Positions 1-7,423 of a DNA stretch of 52,784 bases are shown one piece after another. The stretch is from an uncultured Eubacteriales bacterium (GTDB lineage: Bacteria > Bacillota > Clostridia > Christensenellales > Aristaeellaceae): assembly GCA_902777335.1 (NCBI GenBank), contig CACYTF010000028.1:1-52784 (forward strand). The letters are read 5' to 3'. Positions within the stretch are counted from its first letter, which is position 1. Every line of letters starts with the position of its first letter. The notes beneath the pieces are model-generated. The model was not told the origin of the DNA, did no database searches, and saw nothing but the letters and a program-made list of their open reading frames with translations. Both the position numbers and the translations under genes were made by a program.

Positions 1-307
1 TGGGCCTGCCCCGCCAGCCCGGCACCCGCGCGCCGCCCTCTGCCGCGGCCTGCCGGGCGCAGGACAGCAGCGCCGGCGCCTGCCCGTCCAGGCGCACCAG
101 CGCCTCGTCCGCCGCCGCGCTCCGGCGGCGCAGCCGGTGCGCCTGATCCAGGCGCGCCTCCAGCCGGTTCAGCGTCCGCCGGTCCAGGCCGAGGCGCACA
201 CGGCGGCCCGGGGCGTTGCGCCCCGCCAGCCGGCGCATGAGGGCCGCGTCTTCGGATGCCTCGCAGTCCGCCGCGGGCATCGCGTCCAGTTCCCGGTCCA
301 AGCTCAT
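1..307 (-). CDS. Partial hypothetical protein (N-terminal 102 residues)
   Basis: An open frame on the minus strand runs off the left edge, so the C-terminus is missing. I chose the ATG at 307 because GGAGG (314-318) lies six bases upstream. The in-frame ATG at 313 directly abuts that site and is unlikely. The product begins MSLDRELDAMPAADCEASED and is rich in Arg and Ala, with no signal peptide or membrane segment visible. I do not recognise the family. It lies downstream of a strong terminator hairpin (370-435), so it may have its own promoter. Confidence 0.55.
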   Translation of the reverse strand, partial: MSLDRELDAMPAADCEASEDAALMRRLAGRNAPGRRVRLGLDRRTLNRLEARLDQAHRLRRRSAAADEALVRLDGQAPALLSCARQAAAEGGARVPGWRGRP

Positions 308-369
308 AACCATCCTCCAAACATGACACAAGATATCATGAGTATGGACCGTTTCTGTGTTGATTATGA

Positions 370-435
370 CCGCAGCCGGTCGCAAAAAACGGGAGACCTC
401 CGATTGAGGTCTCCCGTTTTTGCGACCGGCTGCGG
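370..435 (-). terminator. Long hairpin terminator after the coiled-coil gene
   Basis: The arms 370-400 and 406-435 are almost perfectly complementary over about 30 bp, with one extra A as a bulge and a loop of about five bases. On the minus strand the inner stem GGGAGACCTC/GAGGTCTCCC is followed by a run of six T. The stem then continues outward through CCGGCTGCGG/CCGCAGCCGG. It begins two bases after the stop codon of the 438-1079 gene. Because the T tracts lie inside a longer palindrome, it may terminate in both directions. Confidence 0.85.
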
Positions 436-437
436 CG

Positions 438-1079
438 TTACTCCGCCTCTTCGCCCAGCTCCGCGCGGCGGCGGCGGATGTTTTTGCAGGCCTCGGTCAT
501 CTGATCCTCCACCGAGGAGAGCAACTGGTAGGCGTCGTGCTGGGCCTTCAGGCGCATCTCGCTGGCCTCCACGCGGGCGTCGTTCTTGATGATGCGGGCT
601 TCCTCCCGGGCCTGGCGCAGTATCTCGCTCTCGTCGATCATGTGGTCGGCGCGCTCCTGGGCGTCCTGAAGGATGGCGTGGGCTTCGTTTTCGGCGTCCA
701 GCACGCGCTGCTCCGCGTCTTCCCTGGCCCGCTCCAGCGCGGCGTTGACGCGCATCTCGGCGGAGCTGATGCGGCTCATGGCCTTGCTCTCGGCCTCGTT
801 CATGATGCGCTCCTGCTCGGAATACATCTGCAGACCGTACTGCACGGCGTCGGGCAGGTTCTTTTCCATATCGTCGATAATCATCAGGCATTTTTCCGCA
901 TCGATGATCTTCTTGCCGGTCAGCGGCAAGCTGGTGCCCGCGTTGATCGCCGCGCGTATGTGCTTTAACAGCTCGAGGAAGTAACGCATGTCGTTGACTT
1001 CTTCGCCCTGCTGCGCCTGCGAGGTCTCGCGGGTATCCTGCTCCTCATCCTCGTAGAATTTTTCCTGATCGCGATCCAT
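438..1079 (-). CDS. Coiled-coil protein, DivIVA / ATP synthase subunit b-like
   Basis: A 213-residue protein with no signal peptide. Residues 1-30 are acidic and polar. The middle is a long amphipathic helix rich in Glu, Ala and Arg (ERAREDAEQRVLDAENEAHA), typical of a coiled coil. Similar proteins in Clostridia are often annotated as ATPase or ATP synthase B-like and sit near rsmD, as here; the family resemblance to DivIVA-type scaffold proteins is general rather than specific. The ATG at 1079 has GGAAGGG about eight bases upstream. A role in cell-envelope or division scaffolding is only a guess. Confidence 0.7.
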   Translation of the reverse strand: MDRDQEKFYEDEEQDTRETSQAQQGEEVNDMRYFLELLKHIRAAINAGTSLPLTGKKIIDAEKCLMIIDDMEKNLPDAVQYGLQMYSEQERIMNEAESKAMSRISSAEMRVNAALERAREDAEQRVLDAENEAHAILQDAQERADHMIDESEILRQAREEARIIKNDARVEASEMRLKAQHDAYQLLSSVEDQMTEACKNIRRRRAELGEEAE

Positions 1080-1171
1080 CGTTTAGCCCTTCCTTTCCGC
1101 ACCCGGCGACCGCCATGATGCAGCTTAGTCTACCCGGGTATACCGGTTTCATCCACTTCCGTGTGTAGCGT

Positions 1172-1738
1172 CTATGCTTCCATCGGTCCGATCTCGATAA
1201 AATCCACCGCCGTATCGCCATACAGCCGCGTGTCCACCACGCTGAAGGGCTTCGGCAGCGGCACGACGGCCTGCTTCAGGCGCTCCAGCACCACCATGCA
1301 GCCCGGCGCCAGCATATCCCCGGCGTAGAGCCTGGACAACGCGTCGCCGTAGGCCTCCACCATGCGATAGGGCGGGTCCAGGAACACCAGGTCGAACAGC
1401 CGGCCCGCCAGCGCGCCGATGGCGACGCGGTAATCCGCGCACATCACGCTGGCCCGAAGCTCGAAATCGTCCTTCAGCACGCTGCGCGCGTTCCGGTCGA
1501 TCATCCGCCGCGCCTCGCGGGAGCTGTCCGCGATCACGGCCGATTCCGCCCCGCGGCTGAGCGCCTCCAGCGCCAGCGCGCCGGTGCCGCCAAACAGATC
1601 CAGCACCCGCGCGTCCATCACGCGCGCGCCGATGATGTTGAACAGCGACCCCCGGATCTTGTCTGACGTGGGACGCGTTTCAAGCCCCTTCGGCGCGAAA
1701 AGCGTTCGCCCGCGGGCCTCTCCGGAAATGATACGCAT
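1172..1738 (-). CDS. rsmD: 16S rRNA (guanine(966)-N(2))-methyltransferase RsmD
   Basis: 188 residues, the usual length for RsmD, which uses S-adenosylmethionine to methylate G966 (E. coli numbering) of 16S rRNA. The N-terminus MRIISGEARGRTL and the segment TRPTSDKIRGSLFNI are family hallmarks. The SAM-binding motif LDLFGGTGALALEAL lies near residues 46-60, and the catalytic motif DPPY near residue 121. Its promoter is visible upstream. coaD, its common neighbour in other genomes, is not next to it here; the next minus-strand gene is the coiled-coil protein. Confidence 0.95.
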   Translation of the reverse strand: MRIISGEARGRTLFAPKGLETRPTSDKIRGSLFNIIGARVMDARVLDLFGGTGALALEALSRGAESAVIADSSREARRMIDRNARSVLKDDFELRASVMCADYRVAIGALAGRLFDLVFLDPPYRMVEAYGDALSRLYAGDMLAPGCMVVLERLKQAVVPLPKPFSVVDTRLYGDTAVDFIEIGPMEA

Positions 1739-1762
1739 AGCTCTACCTATGATATTGCCGCA

Positions 1763-1791
1763 ATTATATCATAATTGTGCAATATTTGCAA
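1763..1791 (-). promoter_or_regulatory. Promoter of rsmD
   Basis: On the minus strand TTGCAA (1786-1791) is followed after 17 bases by TATAAT (1763-1768), about 25 bases before the rsmD start. The surrounding stretch is AT-rich compared with the flanking genes. Confidence 0.6.
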
Positions 1792-1810
1792 TCGGTTTTT
1801 CGAAAAAATA

Positions 1811-2458
1811 TCAAATTTCAGGTCTCTGTGATCTCGGAACCGGTTTTTTGCGCGCCACGCGAGACTTTGCCTTGGCCCTGCGCTTGCCCTCGGCCATGGC
1901 CTTTTCGGACTTTTCCCACAGCTTCGGCCCCTGCATATAGCCCGCGAAGAGGCTCAGCGGCAGCACGAAGGGCGAGATCATCAGCACCGCGGCCACCACG
2001 CCCGTCAGCCGGTCAAAGGTGCTGTACCAGGGCAGCACGACGGGCCAGTAGGGCGAAGCCAGCAGCCAGGAGGCCAGCCTGAGGGGCATCTCCACGTTCT
2101 CCGCCTTCAGCAGGGAGCTGATGATGTAAGCCGCCCCCACCAGGTAGGGCACGAGCGCGCAGGCCATCACGCCCCGCAGGCCCAGCGACACGCTCCAGGC
2201 CCGCTTGATCAGCTTTTCGTCCAGCTGGCCGTGGGTGGGGCTCTGCGGGTCCATGGCCCGGTCCACGGTCTTGCGGAGGCTGGCCGCCTCGTGGCCGAAG
2301 GCCATGCCCTGGCGGTAGGCCAGGAACAGCGCCCCCGCCAGGCACAGCAGCCCCAGCACCATCCAGGGCGTGTTGCCCAGCGTGAACAGGCCCAGGTTGA
2401 TCAGTATCAGCATGGCCAGCGTCACCGCGTTGATCTTGAACATATCTCCGATACTCAT
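1811..2458 (-). CDS. Hypothetical integral membrane protein
   Basis: 215 residues. Hydrophobic segments lie near residues 12-48 (probably two helices), 95-115, 130-145 and 155-180. A cytoplasm-like basic tail (KRRAKAKSRVARKKP) closes the protein. The loop around residues 55-90 is charged. The ATG at 2458 has GGGAGG eight bases upstream. The stop codon of alr is 22 bases upstream, so the two are probably cotranscribed. I do not recognise a named family and infer no function. Confidence 0.75.
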   Translation of the reverse strand: MSIGDMFKINAVTLAMLILINLGLFTLGNTPWMVLGLLCLAGALFLAYRQGMAFGHEAASLRKTVDRAMDPQSPTHGQLDEKLIKRAWSVSLGLRGVMACALVPYLVGAAYIISSLLKAENVEMPLRLASWLLASPYWPVVLPWYSTFDRLTGVVAAVLMISPFVLPLSLFAGYMQGPKLWEKSEKAMAEGKRRAKAKSRVARKKPVPRSQRPEI

Positions 2459-2480
2459 AGGAAAGGCCTCCCGGTCCGTC

Positions 2481-3578
2481 TCATTCCGTCACCCGCACGG
2501 GGATCCGCGCGGAAAAGCCCAGCATGATCTCGTAGGGGATCGTCTGCGTCAGCTCCGCCAGCTCGTCGGCGGTGATGCGCTCGCCCCCCTGCGCCCCCAG
2601 CAGCACCACCTCGTCCTCGAGGGTGACGCCCGGGATGTCGGTGACGTCCGCCATGACCATGTCCATGCACACGCGGCCGATCAGCGGCGCGCGCCTGCCC
2701 TTCACCAGCACCGGCGCGCGGTTGCTCAGAAGGCGCGGATAGCCGTCGCCGTAGCCGATGGGCAGGGTCATGACCAGGGTATCCCGGCGGGCCGTGAACG
2801 TGCGGCCGTAGCCCACCGTGTCCCCCGCGGCGATCCACTGCAGCCGTATCGGGCGGGTGGACAGCGTCTGCGCGCCGGTCAGCTCGCCCGCCATCTGCTT
2901 AACGCAGCTGCCGTACAGGGCGATGCCGGGGCGCACCATGTCGTACTGCAGCGCCGGGTCCAGCATGGCGCTGGAGGCCGCGGCGTGGGCGATGGGCGAA
3001 AAGCCGGAGCGCCGCACCCGCTCCAGCGCGGCGTCAAAGCGCGCCTTCTGCAGCGCGGTGAAGTCCGGGTCGCTGTCCGCCACGCAGAAGTGGGTGAACA
3101 TGCCCTCCATATCCACGTTTGGGCAGCCCTGCCAGCAGGCCAGCATGGCCTTGAGATCGGCCTCGCCCCGCACGCCCACCCGGGACATGCCGGTGTCGAT
3201 CTTCAGATGCGCCGCGGCCCGCCGGCCGCAGCGCGCGGCCTCGTCCTGCAGCACCTGGAGCATCCTGGGCGTGTAGACCGCCTGGGACACTCCGACCCGC
3301 ACGGCCTGGCGCAGCGATTCCTCGCTTGCCCCGCCGAGGATCAGTATCATGCCCCCGACGCCCGCCTGGCGCAGCGCCTCCGCCTCCTCCACGATGGCCA
3401 CGGCAAAGGCGTCCGCGCCCGCGGAGGCCAGCCGCCGCGCCACCTGAACCGCGTCGTGGCCGTAGGCGTCGGCCTTCACCACGCACATCATCCGAACGCG
3501 CGCCGGTATGCGGCGGCGTATGGCCTGGGCGTTGGCGGCGATCGCCCCCAACGACACCTTCATGATCGTATCTCTCAC
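2481..3578 (-). CDS. alr: Alanine racemase
   Basis: A PLP-dependent enzyme converting L-alanine to D-alanine for peptidoglycan. The PLP lysine motif VVKADAYGH is near residue 32. The substrate and dimer motif KIDTGMSRVG and the catalytic-tyrosine motif GYGRTF follow, and the C-terminal beta domain ends with TIPYEIMLGFSARIPVRV. I chose the GTG at 3578 (365 residues) because GGGGAGG (3584-3590) stands five bases upstream. An ATG at 3563 would give a shorter protein, and the longer frame from 3611 has no ribosome site. The length matches the family. Confidence 0.93.
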   Translation of the reverse strand: MRDTIMKVSLGAIAANAQAIRRRIPARVRMMCVVKADAYGHDAVQVARRLASAGADAFAVAIVEEAEALRQAGVGGMILILGGASEESLRQAVRVGVSQAVYTPRMLQVLQDEAARCGRRAAAHLKIDTGMSRVGVRGEADLKAMLACWQGCPNVDMEGMFTHFCVADSDPDFTALQKARFDAALERVRRSGFSPIAHAAASSAMLDPALQYDMVRPGIALYGSCVKQMAGELTGAQTLSTRPIRLQWIAAGDTVGYGRTFTARRDTLVMTLPIGYGDGYPRLLSNRAPVLVKGRRAPLIGRVCMDMVMADVTDIPGVTLEDEVVLLGAQGGERITADELAELTQTIPYEIMLGFSARIPVRVTE

Positions 3579-3685
3579 GGCGTCCTCCCCCGCTGCCCGC
3601 GACGCGGCCAACCGCGGCGCGATGCGGCGCTCTCATGCTGTTTTGATTCCGGTTTGCCGGAATCGGTTCCATACCAATCCCGCTT

Positions 3686-3714
3686 ATTATATCTTATTTT
3701 TGTCTAATTTGCAA
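3686..3714 (-). promoter_or_regulatory. Promoter of alr
   Basis: On the minus strand TTGCAA (3709-3714) is followed after 17 bases by TATAAT (3686-3691), about 110 bases before the GTG start. It has the same -35 sequence and spacing as the rsmD promoter and is back-to-back with the promoter at 3768-3797. Confidence 0.6.
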
Positions 3715-3767
3715 TATGAATGTCCGATTGCCGTCATTCTTAATCTTTTCTGTTGCAAATCCGCCCG

Positions 3768-3797
3768 TTGACGTGTATACTAAATGGCGTGTATAAT
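3768..3797 (+). promoter_or_regulatory. Promoter of the YesL-like gene
   Basis: TTGACG (3768-3773) and a perfect TATAAT (3792-3797) are separated by 18 bases, 43 bases before the start codon at 3840. It probably drives the 3840-6006 gene pair. Confidence 0.65.
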
Positions 3798-3839
3798 GGA
3801 TAAAATCGTCGGATCACCGCGACGACAGGGAGGCTGCCT

Positions 3840-4775
3840 ATGGGACTGCGCAACATGATGAACAACTACTTCTACGGCAAGCAGGGGAAGGGCGATTTCA
3901 CCGTTGAAAACCTTCCGCAAAACCGCCGCCAGCTCTTCACGGAGGTGCTGAAGGTGCGCTGGAGCGCCATGTTCGGCGTGAACCTGCTGTACATGGTGGC
4001 CTGGCTCCCCGCGATCATCTGGACGATACTGAACCTGGTGACGCTGTACACCATGCTCTCCGATACCGCCGGCGCCTACACCGGCGACGACATCGTGGGC
4101 ATGTTCGCCACCTATCTGCTCATCATGATCCCGTGCGTGGCCGTCACCGGGCCGTTCAACGCCGGTGTCACCTACGTGCTGCGCAACTGGGCGCGGGACG
4201 AGCACAGCTTCGTGATCAGCGACTTCAAGGACGCCGTGAAGGCCAACTGGAAGCAGGCGCTGCTGGTGTCCGTGATCGACGGCCTGATGCCCTTCTTGCT
4301 GTACACCTGCTGGCGCTTCTACGGCGCCATGCTGGCCCAGAGCTCGTTCTACGTGGTGCCCATCGCGCTGGTGGTGCTGGTGTTCATCATCTGGCGGCTG
4401 TCCTGCATGCTGATGATGCCGATGCTGATCACCTACAAGCTGCGGTTCAGGGACGTGGTCCGCAACAGCGTGCTGATGACCATCGCCAAGCTGCCCTTCG
4501 CGGTGGTGATCAAGCTGGCCACGCTGGCTGTGCCCGCGCTGGCCCTGGGGCTGGGGCTTTTGATTCCCAGCATCCAGATGCACATCATCATGATCGTGTC
4601 GCTGCTGTACTTCATCTTTCTGGTGGCGTTCCACAAGCTGATCACCGTGTCCTATGCCAACTGGCTGTGCGAAACCTATCTGAACCCCCGCATCGAGGGC
4701 GCGCGCACCAACATCGGCCTGCGCCCGGAGAACTGGGACGACGTCACCTACATTCCCGAGGACGACGAGGACTGA
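3840..4775 (+). CDS. YesL-like (DUF624) membrane protein
   Basis: 311 residues with about six hydrophobic segments. The conserved DUF624/YesL pattern is visible as an N-terminal FYGKQGKGDF-type segment, paired helices around residues 45-75 and 85-115, and the soluble motif ISDFKDAVKANWKQALL. In Bacillus YesL sits among carbohydrate ABC transporter genes and is of unknown biochemical role. Here it is 13 bases upstream of a U32 family gene and not next to a transporter. AGGGAGG about eight bases before the ATG supports the start. Confidence 0.85.
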   Translation: MGLRNMMNNYFYGKQGKGDFTVENLPQNRRQLFTEVLKVRWSAMFGVNLLYMVAWLPAIIWTILNLVTLYTMLSDTAGAYTGDDIVGMFATYLLIMIPCVAVTGPFNAGVTYVLRNWARDEHSFVISDFKDAVKANWKQALLVSVIDGLMPFLLYTCWRFYGAMLAQSSFYVVPIALVVLVFIIWRLSCMLMMPMLITYKLRFRDVVRNSVLMTIAKLPFAVVIKLATLAVPALALGLGLLIPSIQMHIIMIVSLLYFIFLVAFHKLITVSYANWLCETYLNPRIEGARTNIGLRPENWDDVTYIPEDDED

Positions 4776-4788
4776 GCGCTGACTTCCG

Positions 4789-6006
4789 ATGAATCACAAG
4801 CTTGAACTGCTCTCCCCCGCGGGGGACATGGCCTGCCTTGAAACCGCGCTGCGCTTCGGCGCGGACGCCGTATACGCCGGCGGTCCCCGGCTGCAGCTGC
4901 GCGCCGGGACTGCCGGCTTTTCGATGGACGAATTGGCCCGGGCCGCCCGCGCGGCCCACGCCCGGGGCAAGCGGCTGTACGTGGCCGTGAACGCGTTTCC
5001 CACCAACCGGGAGATCGACGCCCTCGGCGACTACGCCCAGGCGCTGCAAGCCGCCGGCGCGGACGCCGCCATCGTGGCCGACCTGGGGGCCGTGGTCACG
5101 ATGCGCCGCTGCGCCCCGGGGCTGGCGGTGCACATCAGCACCCAGGCCAACTGCCTGAACTACGCCGCGGCCCGGGCCTACTACGAAATGGGCGCGTCCC
5201 GGGTGGTGCTGGGCCGGGAGATGACCCTGGAGCAGATCGCCGAGCTGCGGCAGAAGACGCCCCCCGAGCTGGAGTTGGAGGCCTTTGTGCACGGCGCGAT
5301 GTGCATGGCCTGGTCGGGCCGCTGCATGATCAGCGCCTATCTGACCGGCCGCAGCGCCAACCGCGGCGCCTGCGCCCAGTCCTGCCGGTGGAAGTACCGC
5401 CTCGAGGAGGAAAAGCGCCCCGGGGAGTACTTCCCGGTGGAGGAGGACGCGGGCGGCACGACGATCCTCAGCTCCTTTGACCTGAACTGCATCGATTTTC
5501 TGGACGGCATCATCGACGCCGGCGTCACGTCCTTCAAGATCGAGGGGCGCATGAAGACGCCCTACTACGTCGCCACCGTGACAAACGCCTACCGGCGGCG
5601 CATCGACGGCATTGTGAGCGGCGGCGCCTGCGAGGCGGAGCTGGCCCTGCTGCGGCGGGAGCTGGACGCCGTCAGCCACCGGGCCTATGCCTCGGGCTTC
5701 TACTTCGGCGAGATGAAGCGGCACGCGCCGGAGGACGGCCATTACCTGCAGGACTGCCGGTTCGTGGGCACGGTGCTTCAGCGCCTGCCCTCAGGCCGCG
5801 TCCGGGTGGAGCTGCGCAACCGGTTTGTCGCCGGGGCGGCGCTGGAGGTGCTGTCCCCGAACAGCATCGGCCTGTCCTTTGTCGCGCACAACCTGACCGG
5901 CCCGGACGGGACCCCCGTGGAATCGGCCGGCGTGCCCATGTCGCTGTACGACCTGGACGCGCCGGAGGCGGTCCAACCCGGCGACCTGCTGCGCGTCCGG
6001 TCATAG
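4789..6006 (+). CDS. U32 family protein (peptidase U32 / tRNA hydroxylase TrhP-like)
   Basis: 405 residues. The N-terminal half is a TIM-barrel-like region (LELLSPAGDM, FGADAVYAG). The U32 signature at about residues 165-205 reads FVHGAMCMAWSGRC followed by GACAQSCRWKY. Its four cysteines would bind an iron-sulfur cluster, as in TrhP and UbiU-type members. KIEGRMKTPYYVATV near residue 247 is also conserved. Family members were first called collagenases, but the better-studied ones hydroxylate RNA or ubiquinone precursors, so an RNA-modifying role is more likely. No strong ribosome site is seen, and translational coupling to the upstream gene is likely. Confidence 0.88.
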   Translation: MNHKLELLSPAGDMACLETALRFGADAVYAGGPRLQLRAGTAGFSMDELARAARAAHARGKRLYVAVNAFPTNREIDALGDYAQALQAAGADAAIVADLGAVVTMRRCAPGLAVHISTQANCLNYAAARAYYEMGASRVVLGREMTLEQIAELRQKTPPELELEAFVHGAMCMAWSGRCMISAYLTGRSANRGACAQSCRWKYRLEEEKRPGEYFPVEEDAGGTTILSSFDLNCIDFLDGIIDAGVTSFKIEGRMKTPYYVATVTNAYRRRIDGIVSGGACEAELALLRRELDAVSHRAYASGFYFGEMKRHAPEDGHYLQDCRFVGTVLQRLPSGRVRVELRNRFVAGAALEVLSPNSIGLSFVAHNLTGPDGTPVESAGVPMSLYDLDAPEAVQPGDLLRVRS

Positions 6007-6032
6007 CCCCCGCCGGTCCGACCCCTTGACAA

Positions 6033-7340
6033 TCATTTCAGAAACACGAATTCCTCCAGCTCAAACAGCCGGCGTCCCTCGAAGAACTGGCCCATCCAGC
6101 CCGGGACGCTGTGCTCGGCGACGAAGTAAACGGCGTGCCGCCCGACCACAGGCCTGGTGCGGGCGCGGAAGACGCCGTCGCCGGTGCCGATGTCGCACAC
6201 GCCGATCTGCTCATCGTCCGCCAGTATGCGCACCCGGCAGTTGACCCCGCCGCCGCGCACCTTCAGCGCCGCCGTCATGCCGTTCCCGGTTTCGTCCGCG
6301 CCGAAGTCAAAGTATTTGTAGCCGATGACGCAGCCGTCGGTGATGTCGGTGACGACCCGCGTGAACACATCCCTTTCCGCGATGAAGCAGCCGCCCTTCA
6401 GCACGCAGGCGATCTCCGCCCGGGTGGGCCGGTAGGGGTCCAGCGCCGCCTCAAAGCCCAGGGACGTCATCTCCACCGGCGGGATCGTGCCGTCCGGCAG
6501 TATGTCGATCCTCTCCACGCAGGCGCGCCGGGAGGTGATGGAATGGTTGGTCATGCGGTGGTAGAACACGTACCACTGGCCGTTGACGCAGGCCAGGGAC
6601 CCGTGGTTGTTGCCGGCGGGGTAGTCCACGCCGTTGTCGATGATGTAGCCCCGATAGGTGAAGGGCCCGGTGGGCGCAGGCGCGGTGGCGTAGGCCAGGC
6701 GGCTGCCCCTGCGGGGCGAGTAGATCAGATAGTACAGGCCGTTGATCTTGCGGGGCGAGCTGGCCTCGTAGAAGCGGCGCTCGACGGGCACGTCCCCTCC
6801 GGCGTCCATCACCTGCCGCTTCAGGCTCCCGGGCAGCACCCGGTTCATCCGCCCCGGGTCCAGCTCGTTCATGTACGAGCCCTCAAAGCCGTAGTAGACG
6901 TACGCCCGCCCGTCGTCGTCCACCAGCACGCCGGCGTCGTTGAATATGCCGCCGTCGCCCGCGTCCTCCGGCGCGCAGTCGTACTGCCCCATCAGCCGGA
7001 ACGGCCCCGTGGGGGCGTCGGAAACGCCCACGGCGCCCTTCGCGCCGACGATGTAGGCGTACAGGTAGTATTTCCCGTCCTTCTCCACCACGTCCGGGGC
7101 GTACAGCTCGTGGTCCGTCCAGGGCGCGTCGGCGGGAAAGGGCCGGGTGCGGAAGGACACGCCGTGGCACTGCCAGTCGTTCAGGTTGTCCAGGCGGGCG
7201 GACCACACCTTCAGCTTGTAGTCGCAAAACGCCTCGCCGGCCGCCCGGTCGTGCGAGCCGTACAGGTACACCCGGTCGCCGAATACCCTGGGCTCGCCGT
7301 CGGGAATGTATTCCCACAGGGGAAGTATGGGGTTGGGCAT
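6033..7340 (-). CDS. Glycoside hydrolase family 43 (beta-xylosidase / alpha-arabinofuranosidase type)
   Basis: 435 residues without a signal peptide, so cytoplasmic. The five-bladed propeller pattern of GH43 shows in the N-terminal segment PDGEPRVFGDRVYLYGSHD, then YAPDVV (Asp 83), IFNDAGVLVDDDG (Asp 135) and YEASSPRK (Glu 192, the likely general acid). Residues from about 310 to the end form a second beta-rich domain, possibly CBM6-like. The ATG at 7340 has GGAGG seven bases upstream. It follows the binding-protein gene and a terminator and is the likely catabolic enzyme for the imported oligosaccharide. Exact substrate (xylan or arabinan fragments) cannot be fixed from sequence. Confidence 0.88.
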   Translation of the reverse strand: MPNPILPLWEYIPDGEPRVFGDRVYLYGSHDRAAGEAFCDYKLKVWSARLDNLNDWQCHGVSFRTRPFPADAPWTDHELYAPDVVEKDGKYYLYAYIVGAKGAVGVSDAPTGPFRLMGQYDCAPEDAGDGGIFNDAGVLVDDDGRAYVYYGFEGSYMNELDPGRMNRVLPGSLKRQVMDAGGDVPVERRFYEASSPRKINGLYYLIYSPRRGSRLAYATAPAPTGPFTYRGYIIDNGVDYPAGNNHGSLACVNGQWYVFYHRMTNHSITSRRACVERIDILPDGTIPPVEMTSLGFEAALDPYRPTRAEIACVLKGGCFIAERDVFTRVVTDITDGCVIGYKYFDFGADETGNGMTAALKVRGGGVNCRVRILADDEQIGVCDIGTGDGVFRARTRPVVGRHAVYFVAEHSVPGWMGQFFEGRRLFELEEFVFLK

Positions 7341-7384
7341 GGCATTTCCTCCGATCTGTCTTTCGTATGTCGCTTATCAAGGAG

Positions 7385-7412
7385 AAACCCCTCCCCGCCG
7401 GGGAGGGGTTTT
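7385..7412 (-). terminator. Terminator between binding-protein gene and GH43
   Basis: A perfect 9-bp stem CCCCTCCCC/GGGGAGGGG (7388-7396 and 7400-7408) has a 3-base loop and flanking A and T tracts. It lies 12 bases after the stop codon of the binding-protein gene and about 45 bases before the GH43 start. It would terminate transcription or lower it into GH43. Confidence 0.8.
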
Positions 7413-7423
7413 GAGGTATCGGT

